DNA of 64,000 nt from Aggregatibacter aphrophilus ATCC 33389 (GCF_900636915.1 NZ_LR134327.1:868001-932000), one strand, 5' to 3'; counted from the stretch's first letter, positions 41,651 to 52,660 are shown. Made by a program: numbers and translations. The notes: generated by a model from the letters alone, not told the origin.

Positions 41651-42034
41651 ATGATTAAAGGTATTCAAATTACCCAAGCAGCTAACGACAATCTACTTAA
41701 CTCTTTCTGGTTGTTGGACAGCGAAAAAGGTGAAGCACGTTGTTTATGTGCAAAAGGTGATTATGCGGAAGATCAAATCGTAGCAGTAAGCGAATTAGGT
41801 CAAATCGAATATCGCGAATTGCCTGTTGATGTTGCACCGACTGTTAAAGTTGAAGGCGGTCAACATTTAAACGTGAACGTATTACGTCGTGAAACATTGG
41901 AAGATGCTGTGTTACATCCGGAAAAATATCCGCAATTAACTATCCGTGTTTCCGGTTACGCTGTGCGTTTCAACTCTTTAACACCGGAACAACAACGCGA
42001 CGTTATTACCCGTACTTTCACTGAAAGCCTATAA
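41651..42034 (+). CDS. grcA: GrcA (YfiD), autonomous glycyl radical cofactor
   Basis: Replaces the oxygen-damaged C-terminal segment of PflB, restoring activity. The 127-residue product has a short variable N-terminus (1-65). It is followed by a domain nearly the same as the PflB C-terminus, with [11 protein letters not shown] and [13 protein letters not shown]; Gly102 is the radical site. Both proteins have exactly 25 residues after this glycine. TTAGGAGGCATTT is a strong ribosome binding site. It stands alone behind an FNR box and before a terminator. Confidence 0.96.
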   Translation: MIKGIQITQAANDNLLNSFWLLDSEKGEARCLCAKGDYAEDQIVAVSELGQIEYRELPVDVAPTVKVEGGQHLNVNVLRRETLEDAVLHPEKYPQLTIRVSGYAVRFNSLTPEQQRDVITRTFTESL

Positions 42035-42055
42035 TTTCAAGTTGAATAAAAAAAG

Positions 42056-42088
42056 AAACCCCGAAGTAATTCGGGGTTTTGTTTTTTT
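42056..42088 (+). terminator. Terminator after grcA
   Basis: AAACCCCGAA / TTCGGGGTTT stem with GTAA loop and a long T tract. Confidence 0.9.
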
Positions 42089-42207
42089 ATAAAACGTTGG
42101 AAAAAACGACCGCACTTTTCCTTTTCTTTTCTAGCGATTCCCGTGCTTTTCAGGTACAATCCACCAGTTAAATTTAATGATTTTTAATGAGCAAAAACTA
42201 TCTATTT

Positions 42208-44004
42208 ATGAAGAATATTCGCAATTTTTCTATTATTGCCCATATTGACCATGGTAAATCCACCTTATCGGATCGTTTAATTCAAACTTGTGGAGGCTTA
42301 TCCGACCGTGAAATGGCAGAACAAGTGTTAGATTCCATGGATCTGGAACGTGAGCGTGGAATTACCATTAAAGCGCAAAGCGTAACCCTGAATTATAGAG
42401 CCAAAGATGGCGAAACCTATCAACTTAACTTTATCGATACACCGGGACATGTTGACTTTTCCTATGAAGTGTCTCGTTCCCTTGCTGCTTGTGAAGGTGC
42501 GTTATTAGTGGTGGATGCCGGACAAGGTGTAGAAGCGCAAACCTTGGCGAACTGTTATACCGCTATTGAAATGAACTTGGAAGTCGTGCCAATTTTAAAC
42601 AAAATCGACTTACCCGCAGCCGAACCTGAACGCGTGGCAGAAGAAATTGAAGATATCGTGGGTATCGACGCTATTGATGCTGTACGCTGCTCTGCTAAAA
42701 CCGGCTTGGGCATTGACGATGTGCTAGAAGAAATCGTGGCAAAAATCCCAGCACCGGAAGGTGATCCGAATGCACCGTTACAAGCCTTAATCATCGATTC
42801 CTGGTTCGATAACTATTTGGGCGTGGTATCTTTGGTGCGTATTAAAAACGGTACATTGCGCAAAGGCGACAAAATTAAAGTGATGTCCACCGGTCAATCT
42901 TATAACGTGGATCGTTTGGGGATTTTTACCCCGAAACAAGTGGATACTACGGTATTAAACTGTGGCGAAGTAGGTTGGGTTGTCTGTGCCATTAAAGATA
43001 TTTTGGGTGCACCTGTGGGGGATACCTTAACTCAGCACAATAATCCGGCAAGCTCTGTATTACCGGGCTTTAAAAAAGTTAAACCGCAAGTTTATGCGGG
43101 ACTTTTTCCAATTAGCTCCGATGATTACGAAGCCTTCCGTGACGCGCTCGGTAAATTAAGTCTAAATGACGCCTCCTTGTTCTATGAACCGGAAAATTCC
43201 ACCGCGCTTGGTTTTGGTTTCCGCTGTGGTTTCCTTGGGTTGTTGCACATGGAAATTATTCAGGAACGGTTAGAACGTGAATATGATTTAGATTTAATTA
43301 CTACTGCACCGACGGTAGTTTATGAAGTCGAACTGACCAATGGTGAGGTTGTCTATGTAGATAGCCCATCGAAACTACCACCGTTAAACAATATCGCAGA
43401 AATTCGTGAGCCAATTGCGGAATGTAACATGTTGTTACCGCAACCCTATTTGGGCAACGTGATCACTCTTTGTGTAGAAAAGCGCGGGGTACAAACCCAC
43501 ATGGTGTATCACGGCAACCAGGTGGCGTTGACCTATGAAATTCCAATGGGCGAAGTGGTGTTGGACTTCTTCGATCGCCTCAAATCCACTTCTCGCGGTT
43601 ATGCTTCTTTAGATTACGGTTTCAAACGTTTCCAAGCAGCGGATATGGTACGCGTGGATATTATGATTAACGGCGAACGTGTGGATGCCCTTGCGTTAAT
43701 TGTACACAAAGACAACGCACCGTATCGTGGCCGTGAATTGGTGGAAAAAATGCGCGAGCTGATTCCTCGCCAACAATTTGATATTGCTATTCAAGCCGCG
43801 ATCGGCAACCACATTATCGCCCGTTCTACCGTGAAACAATTGCGTAAAAACGTGTTAGCAAAATGCTATGGCGGTGACGTAAGCCGTAAGAAGAAATTGT
43901 TACAAAAACAAAAAGAAGGTAAAAAACGAATGAAACAACTCGGCAATGTTGAAGTGCCGCAGGAAGCGTTCTTAGCCATCTTACACGTAGGAAAAGACAA
44001 GTAA
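42208..44004 (+). CDS. lepA: LepA (EF4), ribosome-associated GTPase
   Basis: Translational GTPase that helps ribosome assembly or initiation. The frame opens at 42187, but the ATG at 42208 ([19 protein letters not shown]) gives 598 residues, the length I recall for H. influenzae LepA. G-domain motifs are [17 protein letters not shown] and NKIDLP. The LepA-specific C-terminus begins around [14 protein letters not shown] sequence ([19 protein letters not shown]). It is followed by lepB after 11 bases. Confidence 0.96.
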   Translation: MKNIRNFSIIAHIDHGKSTLSDRLIQTCGGLSDREMAEQVLDSMDLERERGITIKAQSVTLNYRAKDGETYQLNFIDTPGHVDFSYEVSRSLAACEGALLVVDAGQGVEAQTLANCYTAIEMNLEVVPILNKIDLPAAEPERVAEEIEDIVGIDAIDAVRCSAKTGLGIDDVLEEIVAKIPAPEGDPNAPLQALIIDSWFDNYLGVVSLVRIKNGTLRKGDKIKVMSTGQSYNVDRLGIFTPKQVDTTVLNCGEVGWVVCAIKDILGAPVGDTLTQHNNPASSVLPGFKKVKPQVYAGLFPISSDDYEAFRDALGKLSLNDASLFYEPENSTALGFGFRCGFLGLLHMEIIQERLEREYDLDLITTAPTVVYEVELTNGEVVYVDSPSKLPPLNNIAEIREPIAECNMLLPQPYLGNVITLCVEKRGVQTHMVYHGNQVALTYEIPMGEVVLDFFDRLKSTSRGYASLDYGFKRFQAADMVRVDIMINGERVDALALIVHKDNAPYRGRELVEKMRELIPRQQFDIAIQAAIGNHIIARSTVKQLRKNVLAKCYGGDVSRKKKLLQKQKEGKKRMKQLGNVEVPQEAFLAILHVGKDK

Positions 44005-44015
44005 GGAAAGTATTC

Positions 44016-45038
44016 ATGTCGAACTTATTTACGATTATTTTAATCGCTGTCGGATATGGTTTGTGGAAAGTATTGGATCATTTTCAACTGCCTAATACCT
44101 TTTCAATTTTGCTCATTATTTTCACCGCACTTTCCGGTGCCGTTTGGTGTTATTTGCGCTTTGGGGTGTTACCGAAACGCGCCAGACAAATTGCCCGTTT
44201 GGAACAACGTAGTGGCAAGACATTAACAGATGAAGAAAAAAACAAAATCGAACCGATTTCCGAAAGTTCCGAATTTATTTCCTCTTTATTTCCGGTGTTG
44301 GCATTCGTCTTAGTGATTCGCTCTTTTGTTTTTGAGCCATTCCAGATTCCATCTTCATCCATGGAGCCTACCTTGCGCATCGGCGATTTTATTTTGGTAA
44401 ATAAATTCGATTACGGCATTAAAGATCCTGTCTTTCAAAATACCCTCATCAAGGTTAATCAACCGAAACGGGGCGATATTATCGTTTTCAAAGCACCGGA
44501 AGAGCCGAGCAAAGATTATATTAAACGGGTTATCGGGCTACCCGGCGATCGTGTGATCTATAATGATGTGAATCGCCACTTAACCCTTGTTTATGGGAAA
44601 GACGGAAAAGAATGCTTAACTGGCTGTGAGACCAAAGAATTTAGCTACACCCAACCACAACCGAATGAAAACTTTCGCTTTATTTTAGGGCGTGATTACA
44701 GCGGTAAAATAGTCTATGGTCCGTCGCCATTAGAAACAATTGAAAGCGGTGATGTAACGCACCACATCCATTGGGCACCGGAAAGTCGATACGAAGGCTT
44801 CCGTTACAAAGCCTATGATAAACAAGACAATTATGTCACCGAATGGGTTGTACCGGAAAAACACTATTTTGTTATGGGTGACAACCGCAACAACAGTGAG
44901 GACAGCCGTTTCTGGGGTTTCGTCCCAGAACAAAATATTGTAGGCAAAGCCTCTTACATTTGGCTTAGCTTAAAGAAAGAACAGGACGAATGGCCAACAG
45001 GTGTTCGTACCGAACGTTTGTTCCAAAAGATTCAATGA
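44016..45038 (+). CDS. lepB: LepB, signal peptidase I
   Basis: Inner-membrane serine protease that cleaves Sec and Tat signal peptides. The 340-residue product has two N-terminal hydrophobic helices, the catalytic Ser115 in [14 protein letters not shown] and the general-base Lys170 in [12 protein letters not shown]. The box E motif [12 protein letters not shown] is near the C-terminus. It is cotranscribed with lepA and rnc; the rnc start lies 1 base past its stop. An in-frame uptake signal (44124-44132) encodes Thr-Ala-Leu in a membrane helix. Confidence 0.95.
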   Translation: MSNLFTIILIAVGYGLWKVLDHFQLPNTFSILLIIFTALSGAVWCYLRFGVLPKRARQIARLEQRSGKTLTDEEKNKIEPISESSEFISSLFPVLAFVLVIRSFVFEPFQIPSSSMEPTLRIGDFILVNKFDYGIKDPVFQNTLIKVNQPKRGDIIVFKAPEEPSKDYIKRVIGLPGDRVIYNDVNRHLTLVYGKDGKECLTGCETKEFSYTQPQPNENFRFILGRDYSGKIVYGPSPLETIESGDVTHHIHWAPESRYEGFRYKAYDKQDNYVTEWVVPEKHYFVMGDNRNNSEDSRFWGFVPEQNIVGKASYIWLSLKKEQDEWPTGVRTERLFQKIQ

Positions 45039-45039
45039 T

Positions 45040-45720
45040 ATGCGAACAGATAATTTAGATCGTTTACAACGAAAAATTGACTACCAATTTCAAGATACAG
45101 GGCTTCTTAAACAAGCTCTTACCCACCGCAGTGCGGGACATAAACATAACGAACGTTTAGAATTTTTAGGCGACGCAATTTTAAATTTAACGATTGCCGA
45201 AGCCTTATTTCATCAATTCCCAAAGTGTAATGAAGGCGAGCTCAGTCGAATGCGGGCAACCTTGGTCCGTGAGCCGACATTGGCAATTTTAGCGCGTGAT
45301 TTTCAACTGGGCGATTATCTTTCCCTTGGCCAGGGCGAATTAAAAAGCGGTGGTTTTCGTCGTGAATCCATTTTAGCAGATTGTGTAGAGGCCATTATTG
45401 GCGCTATTTCTTTAGATAGTAGCCTTATCAATGCCACTGAAATCGTCACCCGTTGGTATCAACCATTATTAAAAGATATCCAACCGGGTGATAATCAAAA
45501 AGATGCCAAAACCCGTTTGCAAGAATATTTACAAGGCAATCGCCTGCCGGTGCCAACCTATAATATTGTGAATATTCAAGGGGAAGCTCATAACCAATTA
45601 TTTACTGTGGAATGTTCCATTCAAAATAATGACCGCACTTTTATCGGGAAAGGCTCCAGCCGACGTAAAGCGGAACAGGCTGCGGCAGAACAAATTCTTC
45701 AAGAGTTGAAAATCAAATGA
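45040..45720 (+). CDS. rnc: Rnc, ribonuclease III
   Basis: Cleaves double-stranded RNA in rRNA maturation. Start taken at 45040 ([10 protein letters not shown]), immediately after the lepB stop; the frame opening at 45001 lies within lepB. The 226-residue product has the RNase III signature [24 protein letters not shown] with its catalytic Asp/Glu, and a C-terminal double-stranded RNA-binding domain ([11 protein letters not shown] to QAAAEQIL). Length equals E. coli Rnc (226). Its stop overlaps era by 4 bases. Confidence 0.95.
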   Translation: MRTDNLDRLQRKIDYQFQDTGLLKQALTHRSAGHKHNERLEFLGDAILNLTIAEALFHQFPKCNEGELSRMRATLVREPTLAILARDFQLGDYLSLGQGELKSGGFRRESILADCVEAIIGAISLDSSLINATEIVTRWYQPLLKDIQPGDNQKDAKTRLQEYLQGNRLPVPTYNIVNIQGEAHNQLFTVECSIQNNDRTFIGKGSSRRKAEQAAAEQILQELKIK

Positions 45721-46625
45721 CAGAACAGCAAACCGAAACCTATTGCGGCTTTATTGCTATCGTAGGTCGCCCGAATGTAGGGAAATCAACGTTACTCAAT
45801 AAAATCCTCGGACAAAAAATCTCCATCACATCGCGCAAAGCACAAACTACCCGTCACCGTATTGTCGGTATAAAAACGGAAGGGGCATACCAAGAGATTT
45901 ATGTAGACACACCGGGGCTTCATATTGAAGAAAAACGTGCCATCAACCGTCTAATGAACCGAGCCGCCAGCAGTGCGATTACTGATGTAGATTTAGTGAT
46001 TTTCGTGGTGGATGGTACACATTGGAACGATGACGATGAAATGGTGTTAAACAAACTTCGCAAAACTAAAGTACCGGTGGTGCTTGTCATCAATAAAATC
46101 GATAACATCAAAAACAAAGATGACTTGCTACCATTCATCACCGAAATTACCCAAAAATTCAATTTTGCCGACATTGTGCCGATTTCTGCCGAGAAAGGGA
46201 ATAATTTAGACGCTATTGAAAAAATCGTACGAAAATCTTTGCGTCCCGGTGTTCACCATTTTCCGGAAGATTATGTCACCGATCGTTCACAACGTTTTAT
46301 CGCCTCGGAAATTATCCGTGAAAAGCTCATGCGTTTTATGGGCGAAGAATTGCCTTATTCTGTTACTGTTGAAATTGAACAATTTAAAGTCAACGAACGT
46401 GGTACTTACGAAATTAACGGCTTAATTTTAGTAGAACGTGATGGCCAGAAAAAAATTGTGATTGGGCGCAAAGGTGAAAAACTGAAAAAAATCGGCACCG
46501 AAGCCCGCCTAGACATGGAACGCTTATTTGATAACAAAGTCCATCTAGAGCTTTGGGTGAAAGTAAAATCCGGTTGGGCAGATGATGAGCGCGCCTTACG
46601 CAGTTTAGGATATATGGAAGATTAA
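45717..46625 (+). CDS. era: Era, ribosome-assembly GTPase
   Basis: GTPase that binds the 16S rRNA 3' end. The 302-residue product has G1 [10 protein letters not shown]3 DTPGLH and G4 NKIDN. The C-terminal KH domain contains [21 protein letters not shown]. The ATGA overlap with rnc indicates coupled translation, the usual rnc-era arrangement. The hairpin terminator lies just after the stop. Confidence 0.96.
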   Translation: MTEQQTETYCGFIAIVGRPNVGKSTLLNKILGQKISITSRKAQTTRHRIVGIKTEGAYQEIYVDTPGLHIEEKRAINRLMNRAASSAITDVDLVIFVVDGTHWNDDDEMVLNKLRKTKVPVVLVINKIDNIKNKDDLLPFITEITQKFNFADIVPISAEKGNNLDAIEKIVRKSLRPGVHHFPEDYVTDRSQRFIASEIIREKLMRFMGEELPYSVTVEIEQFKVNERGTYEINGLILVERDGQKKIVIGRKGEKLKKIGTEARLDMERLFDNKVHLELWVKVKSGWADDERALRSLGYMED

Positions 46626-46637
46626 CCAAACGGATAA

Positions 46638-46664
46638 AAAAAGTGAGCTTAATGCTCACTTTTT
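46638..46664. terminator. Bidirectional terminator between era and the surface lipoprotein
   Basis: AAAAAGTGAGC / GCTCACTTTTT perfect 11-bp stem with a 5-base loop. Although it contains AAGTGAGC it is not an uptake signal. Confidence 0.9.
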
Positions 46665-46691
46665 TACTACACAAAATATCAATAGACATCA

Positions 46692-47525
46692 TTAATTTTG
46701 TTTCTGGGCACCAAATGAACCCATATACTTCTCTTCAACATTTTTGTAAGTACCAATTAATTCAGATGCACTACTACCATAAAAACCACCATTAACCTGC
46801 GTACCATTAGCCTCGCCTTCAAAAGTATTACCTACAATATTCGCAGATAATTTTATTTCAGCTTCTGCACCAAGATTAGCCTTACCTGAATCAGGTGTTA
46901 TTTTTCCCTCTAAAGTTTTAGAATCAAAATTAACGTTAATATCCACTTTCCCACTCGTATTATGATAACTATTCTTAGCAGAAAGATGTGCTGCTCGACC
47001 AACATAATGAGCTGTTCCACTTGGCATTACTGCTGTTGCATTTTTGCCAATAGCAAATAAGTAGTTATTTTCTGTTCCATTATCTCCATAAATAAAACCC
47101 CAACGAGTATTTTCACTACTACCGACAATTCTTTCCTGATCACTAATAAACTCACCGATATTCTTACTAGTTGGAATAATTTCTATAGACTTATTGTCTA
47201 CCTTTAAGTGATTTATATCACCATCAGGTTGAATAGGAAACGGAGTATCTAAAGAATTATTTTTAGGAACTTTATACCCATTTCCAGACAAACGTCCATC
47301 AGACGGATTATTTAATTCTGGTGGTTGTGGCTGCTGTGGTTGCGGCTGCTGTGGTTGCGGCTGCTGTGGTTGCGGCTGCTGTGGTTGCGGCTGCTGTGGT
47401 TGCGGCTGCTGTGGTTGGCCTGGAGAAGGATTTCCTCCATTTCCACCACTACCACAAGCCGCAACGGTCAATGAGGTTAATACAATAAGACTTAATTTTG
47501 AGATTGAATATTTAAAATTACCCAT
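46692..47525 (-). CDS. Surface lipoprotein with PQPQQ repeats and a TbpB-like barrel
   Basis: A 277-residue lipoprotein with lipobox VAAC (Cys24), then a Gly/Asn spacer and about six PQPQQ units forming a stiff stalk (residues about 35-67). The C-terminal half looks like the small eight-stranded barrel of TbpB/factor-H-binding-protein-type, Slam-exported lipoproteins: VNFDSKTLEGKI, LSANIVGNTFEGEANG and GGFYGSSASELIGTYKN. That predicts an outer-membrane surface protein binding a host protein or haem carrier, but the ligand is not readable. No Slam gene is in the window. The gene is more AT-rich than its neighbours and stands alone. Confidence 0.75.
   Translation of the reverse strand: MGNFKYSISKLSLIVLTSLTVAACGSGGNGGNPSPGQPQQPQPQQPQPQQPQPQQPQPQQPQPQQPQPPELNNPSDGRLSGNGYKVPKNNSLDTPFPIQPDGDINHLKVDNKSIEIIPTSKNIGEFISDQERIVGSSENTRWGFIYGDNGTENNYLFAIGKNATAVMPSGTAHYVGRAAHLSAKNSYHNTSGKVDINVNFDSKTLEGKITPDSGKANLGAEAEIKLSANIVGNTFEGEANGTQVNGGFYGSSASELIGTYKNVEEKYMGSFGAQKQN
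47326..47415 (-). repeat. 15-bp in-frame tandem repeat in the lipoprotein gene
   Basis: Five identical copies of TGCGGCTGCTGTGGT (47341-47415) and one copy with a single change (47326-47340). Each copy encodes five residues (Pro/Gln), so copy-number change would alter stalk length without frameshift. Confidence 0.93.
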
Positions 47526-47669
47526 AAGAAACTCCTTAGAAATTAAAGTTATAGTCTAATATTTAATTCATAATCCACTAAATTTTTATTTATAACTACT
47601 TAAACTTTTTAAGTTGAACTGCTAATTCTAACAGATTAGCACAATAAACAAAACACATTTATTAAAATC

Positions 47670-47715
47670 AATAAAGTGCAGTAAAAAACAGCTAGAATTT
47701 TGACCGCACTTTATT
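47670..47715 (-). terminator. Terminator after accC made of one exact and one altered uptake signal
   Basis: AATAAAGTGC / GCACTTTATT pairs; the left copy reads AAGTGCAGT and the right ACCGCACTT. It lies between the end of accC and the lipoprotein promoter region. The remaining 47526-47669 is AT-rich with no other recognisable feature. Confidence 0.7.
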
Positions 47716-47745
47716 AAACTTTAAGTTAGGGGATAAACCTGTAAC

Positions 47746-49092
47746 CTATTCATGCATACCTAATTTTTTCTCCAAATAGTGAATATTTGTGCCACCTTTT
47801 TGGAAATTCTCATCTTCAAGGATCAACTCGTGTAATGGAATATTGGTTTTAATGCCGTCAATAATCGTTTCGGCCAGCGCATTTTGCATACGACGAATCG
47901 CTACGTCACGTGTGTCACCGTAAGTAATGAGCTTAGCAATCATGGAATCATAATGTGGCGGAACGCTATAGCCTGCATAAATATGTGAATCCCAGCGCAC
48001 ACCTAAGCCGCCCGGAGAATGCAAATGATCAACTTTGCCCGGTGAAGGCAAGAAGGTTTTTGGATCTTCCGCATTGATACGACATTCAATCGCATGACCT
48101 TTTACTTTAATATCTTCCTGTTTGAAAGAAATCGGTAAGCCTGCGGCAATGCGTAGTTGCTCCTTAACCAAATCCACACCGGTAATCATTTCAGTCACAG
48201 GATGTTCCACTTGAATACGGGTATTCATTTCAATGAAATAGAACTCGCCATTTTCATATAAAAATTCAAATGTACCCGCACCACGATAACCGATTTCCAC
48301 GCAAGCCTTGGCACAACGGGAACCGATGTCTCGACGAACTTCTTCGGTAATACCCGGCGCTGGTGCCTCTTCCACTACTTTTTGGTGGCGGCGTTGCATG
48401 GAGCAATCGCGTTCAGCAAGATAAACGGCATTACCATGAGTGTCGGCTAATACTTGGATTTCTACATGGCGTGGATTTTCTAAATATTTTTCCATGTAAA
48501 CCATGTCGTTATTAAACGCAGCTTTGGCTTCTGCTTTTGTCATTGCGATGGATTCTTCCAAAGCGTCTTCGCTACGTACTACGCGCATACCACGACCGCC
48601 ACCGCCACCGGAGGCTTTGATAATGATCGGATAGCCGATACGTTTAGCAATTTCTTTGTTTCTAGTAATGTCGGATGTTAAAGGACCATCAGAACCTGGT
48701 ACACAAGGCACACCGGCTTTTTTCATGGCGTTAATGGCAGACACTTTGTCACCCATCAAACGAATCACATCCGCGGTAGGACCGATAAAGATAAAACCTG
48801 AGCTTTCAACTTGCTCGGCAAAATCAGCGTTTTCGGAAAGAAAGCCATATCCGGGGTGAATCGCATCGGCACCAGTCACTTCCGCAGCAGCAATAATGGC
48901 AGGAATATTTAAGTAACTTTTAGCAGATTGAGCAGGGCCGATACACACAGTTTCATCGGCAAGCAAAACGTGTTTCAATTCACGGTCGGCGGTAGAATGC
49001 ACCGCAACGGTTTTAATGCCCAATTCTTTGCAGGCGCGCAAAATTCGCAGTGCAATTTCACCGCGATTGGCAATAACAACTTTTTCTAACAT
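47746..49092 (-). CDS. accC: AccC, biotin carboxylase subunit of acetyl-CoA carboxylase
   Basis: ATP-dependent carboxylation of biotin on AccB, first step of fatty acid synthesis. The 448-residue product has [20 protein letters not shown], the glycine-rich ATP loop [40 protein letters not shown] and a C-terminal domain of normal length (E. coli 449). It follows accB by 41 bases. Confidence 0.97.
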   Translation of the reverse strand: MLEKVVIANRGEIALRILRACKELGIKTVAVHSTADRELKHVLLADETVCIGPAQSAKSYLNIPAIIAAAEVTGADAIHPGYGFLSENADFAEQVESSGFIFIGPTADVIRLMGDKVSAINAMKKAGVPCVPGSDGPLTSDITRNKEIAKRIGYPIIIKASGGGGGRGMRVVRSEDALEESIAMTKAEAKAAFNNDMVYMEKYLENPRHVEIQVLADTHGNAVYLAERDCSMQRRHQKVVEEAPAPGITEEVRRDIGSRCAKACVEIGYRGAGTFEFLYENGEFYFIEMNTRIQVEHPVTEMITGVDLVKEQLRIAAGLPISFKQEDIKVKGHAIECRINAEDPKTFLPSPGKVDHLHSPGGLGVRWDSHIYAGYSVPPHYDSMIAKLITYGDTRDVAIRRMQNALAETIIDGIKTNIPLHELILEDENFQKGGTNIHYLEKKLGMHE

Positions 49093-49133
49093 AATAAATC
49101 CATTCTTTGCTTAAATTATGGTTTAGATGTTAA

Positions 49134-49604
49134 TTATTCGATAACAATTAACGGCTCGTCGAATTCAACAGGATCACCATCATTTACCAGAATAGCTTTA
49201 ACCACACCTGCTTTGTCCGCTTCAATGCGGTTCATCATTTTCATCGCTTCAACGATACAAAGTGCATCACCCACTTTTACGCTTTGTCCTACTTCAACGA
49301 AAGCTTTAGCTTCTGGACTTGGGCTACGGTAGAACGTACCTACCATCGGAGAACGGATTTTATGACCGGAGACATCTTCAGCCACCGGTGCGGCAACAGT
49401 TGCTGCTGGGGCTGCAGTTGGAACAGCTGCTGGTGCAGAAGCACTGGCAACCGGTGCGGGTGCTGCCATTGGTACGGTGTATTGAACAGACGCCGGAGAA
49501 CCGCGGTTAATGCGAACAGATTCTTCCCCTTCGGAAATTTCAAGTTCCATAATGCCGGATTCTTCTACAAGTTCGATCAATTTTTTAATTTTACGAATGT
49601 CCAT
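49134..49604 (-). CDS. accB: AccB, biotin carboxyl carrier protein
   Basis: Carries biotin for acetyl-CoA carboxylase. The 156-residue product has an N-terminal helix ([18 protein letters not shown]), a Pro/Ala-rich flexible linker (about residues 45-75) and a lipoyl-like domain with the biotinylation motif EAMKMMN, where Lys122 is modified. Length and position equal E. coli AccB. It is first in the accB-accC unit. Confidence 0.97.
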   Translation of the reverse strand: MDIRKIKKLIELVEESGIMELEISEGEESVRINRGSPASVQYTVPMAAPAPVASASAPAAVPTAAPAATVAAPVAEDVSGHKIRSPMVGTFYRSPSPEAKAFVEVGQSVKVGDALCIVEAMKMMNRIEADKAGVVKAILVNDGDPVEFDEPLIVIE

Positions 49605-49632
49605 AATTGTTTCCTAAAAGATTCAAATTTTA

Positions 49633-49662
49633 ACCGCACTTTTTCTCTACTAAAAGTGCGGT
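49633..49662. terminator. Uptake-signal-pair hairpin between accB and aroQ
   Basis: ACCGCACTTTT / AAAAGTGCGGT perfect 11-bp stem with an 8-base loop, downstream of minus-strand aroQ. Confidence 0.75.
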
Positions 49663-49729
49663 ACGGATTAAGTTCAAAATTTCGCCCGAGAGATTACCTG
49701 AAAATAATCATTTTGGCGATAAAATTCTG

Positions 49730-50206
49730 CTATTTTTCGTCAATTTTCACTAAATTTCGCTTCTCTGCCAGATAATTCAGAGCGAATTGCAAAGCAAACT
49801 CGTAACCTTGCGCGCCACAACCACAAATCACCCCTTCCGCCACATCGCTAAAATAGGAATGATGACGAAACGGTTCACGTTTGTGAATATTGGATAAATG
49901 CACTTCCACAAACGGAATTGCTACGGCTAATAAGGCATCACGCAACGCCACACTGGTGTGGGTATAAGCGGCGGGATTAATAATGATAAAATCGACTTTT
50001 TCAAAACTCTGATGAATTCGTTCAATAAGCTTTTCTTCGCTATTGGACTGAAAACACGTTAATTCAACGCCTTGCGGCCCGGCCAATTGATGCATTTTGG
50101 CCTCTATCATGCCCAAGGATAAATGTCCGTAGTGGGTTGGTTCACGCATCCCCAACATATTCAAGTTCGGGCCATTTAACAGCAAAATGTTGTATTTTGA
50201 TGACAT
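49730..50206 (-). CDS. aroQ: AroQ, type II 3-dehydroquinate dehydratase
   Basis: Third step of the shikimate pathway. The 158-residue product has the type II hallmarks [20 protein letters not shown] with the catalytic Tyr, [49 protein letters not shown] and [14 protein letters not shown]. Its place upstream of accB matches H. influenzae. Confidence 0.96.
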   Translation of the reverse strand: MSSKYNILLLNGPNLNMLGMREPTHYGHLSLGMIEAKMHQLAGPQGVELTCFQSNSEEKLIERIHQSFEKVDFIIINPAAYTHTSVALRDALLAVAIPFVEVHLSNIHKREPFRHHSYFSDVAEGVICGCGAQGYEFALQFALNYLAEKRNLVKIDEK

Positions 50207-50311
50207 ATCACATTCCTTTTTATTGCGCGCATTATAATGTTTTTTCGCTTTCGGCTGGTCTAATCTGTAAAAACGCCGCTATAAAAAACATCAGAAAAAA
50301 CGACCGCACTT

Positions 50312-51625
50312 TTAATCTAAAATGACTTCGGTCACGAATTCCGAATCCAAGCCAACGACAGGTAACTCAGACCCCGGCCAGGTTCTGACGACTTGATAAT
50401 CCATTAAATCGAGAGTGTCTAATCCCGGTGTGACATTTGGCGTATATTGTTGCGCCATGCGTGCCAGTTGGGTTAAACCGAAACTGCTTTCAATACTGGA
50501 ACTAATAACCGCTTTAATACCTAATGCATGCGCCTGTGCAATCAACTCAGCACAACGTTCAATAGATCCCACCAAGGTCGGTTTAATCACAATCGCCGCT
50601 AAGTGCGGTTCTTTTTCCACACGAAAATAAGGTTCACGTACACTTTCATCCCAGGCAATGTTAATGCCGGTTTCTGCCGCAAATTGGCGGCTTTCCTCAC
50701 GGGTTTTGCAAGGTTCTTCAATAAATTGAATGCGCGCACGATGCTCAGGTTTCACATATTTGGCGAACATTTGCGCTTTAGCAGGCGTCCAACTGCGATT
50801 AGCATCTAGCCGTAATTGCAAATCCGGAATGGCTTCTAACAGCATATCGGCAATGAGACCATCACGATTGGCTTCATACATGCCTACTTTCACCTTCGCT
50901 ACTTTTTCACCCTGCATTTGATCCAGCGGTTCATAAAGCTCATCCGGGTCGCCATAACATAAAGGCGCGGTCCGATAATTGCCTTCATCGTCCAAGCGAC
51001 CTTTCATTTCCATCAATGCGCAACTGAGCCCGAACGCCACAGAAGGATATAAATCTGCCGTTAAATCCAATTTCACGTTGCAACTGCGGGATTGATCCCA
51101 TTTTTCCAGCCATTCGATGGCTTGGGCTTGAGCTTCGTCTAAGGTTTCATGGCTAAATCCCGGCAACGGCGCAATTTCGCCCCAACCTTCATTTTGCCCA
51201 CAGCACACTTTCACCAAAAGACCTTCGCGCTTTTTCAAAAAGCGATTACGCAAAATCAGTTGCGAATCCACCGGAATGGAATAACGGAAAAGTTGATAGC
51301 GACGATGTTGAATAGCGCAATTTTTCTTTTCATAGAAAATTTTGCCAACCCGCTGAATATGTTCCAGTAAAGCCGGATCGGTAATCTTGTCATGAATGAC
51401 TAAATCGAATTTACACGGAATGGTAGTTTGCGACAGGGTTTGCTGAATGTCGTGTAACATTTCATCAGTAATGCCATCGCCTTTTAAGGCTAAATCAATG
51501 TCCGAGTCTTCACGAAAATTTCCCTTCCCGCGCGAGCCAAACAAAATCGCCATTTCAACATGAGGGAAATGGCGCAAATGCCAACCGATTTTTTTAATCA
51601 TTGTTTCTGTTAAACCGAAATCCAT
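50312..51625 (-). CDS. menC: MNT nucleotidyltransferase fused to MenC (o-succinylbenzoate synthase)
   Basis: One frame of 437 codons. Residues 1-105 are an MNT-type nucleotidyltransferase: [20 protein letters not shown] fits GS-x10-D-x-D (Gly30-Ser31, Asp42, Asp44), with a third acid at Asp74. From residue 109 ([12 protein letters not shown]) the protein is a full MenC, which dehydrates SHCHC to o-succinylbenzoate for menaquinone. Its catalytic set is Lys244/Lys246, Asp274, Glu303, Asp326 and Lys348, with the same spacings as E. coli Lys133, Asp161, Glu190, Asp213 and Lys235. Normal MenC is 320-330 residues. No in-frame ATG, GTG or TTG occurs near the junction; the only nearby ATG is out of frame. 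AGGTAAAG precedes the ATG. No HEPN partner is adjacent. Confidence 0.87.
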   Translation of the reverse strand: MDFGLTETMIKKIGWHLRHFPHVEMAILFGSRGKGNFREDSDIDLALKGDGITDEMLHDIQQTLSQTTIPCKFDLVIHDKITDPALLEHIQRVGKIFYEKKNCAIQHRRYQLFRYSIPVDSQLILRNRFLKKREGLLVKVCCGQNEGWGEIAPLPGFSHETLDEAQAQAIEWLEKWDQSRSCNVKLDLTADLYPSVAFGLSCALMEMKGRLDDEGNYRTAPLCYGDPDELYEPLDQMQGEKVAKVKVGMYEANRDGLIADMLLEAIPDLQLRLDANRSWTPAKAQMFAKYVKPEHRARIQFIEEPCKTREESRQFAAETGINIAWDESVREPYFRVEKEPHLAAIVIKPTLVGSIERCAELIAQAHALGIKAVISSSIESSFGLTQLARMAQQYTPNVTPGLDTLDLMDYQVVRTWPGSELPVVGLDSEFVTEVILD

Positions 51626-51676
51626 TGTCTTTACCTATATCAATTACAGAGAAGAAATTGCTGTGTGCGAAATAAC

Positions 51677-51724
51677 AAAAGTGCGGTCGATTTAAAAAAC
51701 ATTTTAAAAAACGACCGCACTTTT
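51677..51724. terminator. Uptake-signal-pair terminator between menB and menC
   Basis: AAAAGTGCGGTCG / CGACCGCACTTTT, 13-bp perfect stem with a 22-base loop, downstream of minus-strand menB. It implies that the menC fusion needs its own promoter or read-through. Confidence 0.75.
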
Positions 51725-51728
51725 TATT

Positions 51729-52586
51729 TTAAGGATTGCGCTTAAACTTACCGAAGTCTGGCGCGCGTTTTTCATTGAAGGCGTTGCGACCTTCTTGCCC
51801 TTCTTCCGTCATGTAGAACAACATGGTAGCGTTGCCGGCAAGTTCTTGAAGACCAGATTGACCGTCGCAGTCTGCATTTAATGCGGCTTTCAAGCAACGC
51901 AAGGCAATCGGGCTGTTGCGTAGCATTTCACGGCACCAACGTACGGTTTCTTTTTCTAACTCAGCGTAAGGCACTACTGTGTTCACTAAGCCCATATCTA
52001 ATGCTTCTTGTGCATTATATTGACGGCATAAGAACCAAATTTCGCGCGCTTTTTTCTGACCAACGATACGCGCCATGTAGCTTGCGCCCCAACCGCCATC
52101 AAAAGAACCTACTTTCGGGCCGGTTTGGCCGTAAATGGCGTTGTCTGCGGAGATGGTAAGATCACACATCATGTGTAACACGTGGCCACCACCAATGGCA
52201 TAACCTGCTACCATCGCCACCACCGGTTTTGGGCAAGTACGAATATCACGTTGGAAATCCAAAACATTGAGATGATGCACACCGCTGTCGTCTTTATAGC
52301 CGCCGTAATCGCCACGTACTTTCTGGTCACCGCCGGAACAGAAGGCTTTTTCACCTTCACCGGTCAACACGATAACACCAATTTTTTCGTCAAAACGAGC
52401 ATCGGCAAAAGCGGTGATCATTTCTTTAACGGTTTGCGGACGGAAAGCATTGCGCACTTCCGGACGATTGATGGTGATTTTGGCAATGCCATCGGTGGAT
52501 TTGTGATAACGAATGTCGGTGTAACCCGCACTGTGATCAACCCACTCAACCGGCGCATATAAAACATCATCTTTTGGATTTTGCAT
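51729..52586 (-). CDS. menB: MenB, 1,4-dihydroxy-2-naphthoyl-CoA synthase
   Basis: Crotonase-fold enzyme closing the naphthoquinone ring in menaquinone synthesis. The 285-residue product has the family's [70 protein letters not shown] and a C-terminal [11 protein letters not shown]. It matches E. coli MenB (285). It sits upstream of the menC fusion. Confidence 0.96.
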   Translation of the reverse strand: MQNPKDDVLYAPVEWVDHSAGYTDIRYHKSTDGIAKITINRPEVRNAFRPQTVKEMITAFADARFDEKIGVIVLTGEGEKAFCSGGDQKVRGDYGGYKDDSGVHHLNVLDFQRDIRTCPKPVVAMVAGYAIGGGHVLHMMCDLTISADNAIYGQTGPKVGSFDGGWGASYMARIVGQKKAREIWFLCRQYNAQEALDMGLVNTVVPYAELEKETVRWCREMLRNSPIALRCLKAALNADCDGQSGLQELAGNATMLFYMTEEGQEGRNAFNEKRAPDFGKFKRNP

Positions 52587-52660
52587 GAGAAATTCCTTTA
52601 ATTTAAGGTTAAAAAAGTGCGGTCATTATAGCGGAAGTTTCTGAAATCTGAAAACGAAAA

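Noticed and set aside
47326..47415. CRISPR-like array
   Set aside because: The 15-bp units are contiguous, without spacers, and in frame within a lipoprotein gene.
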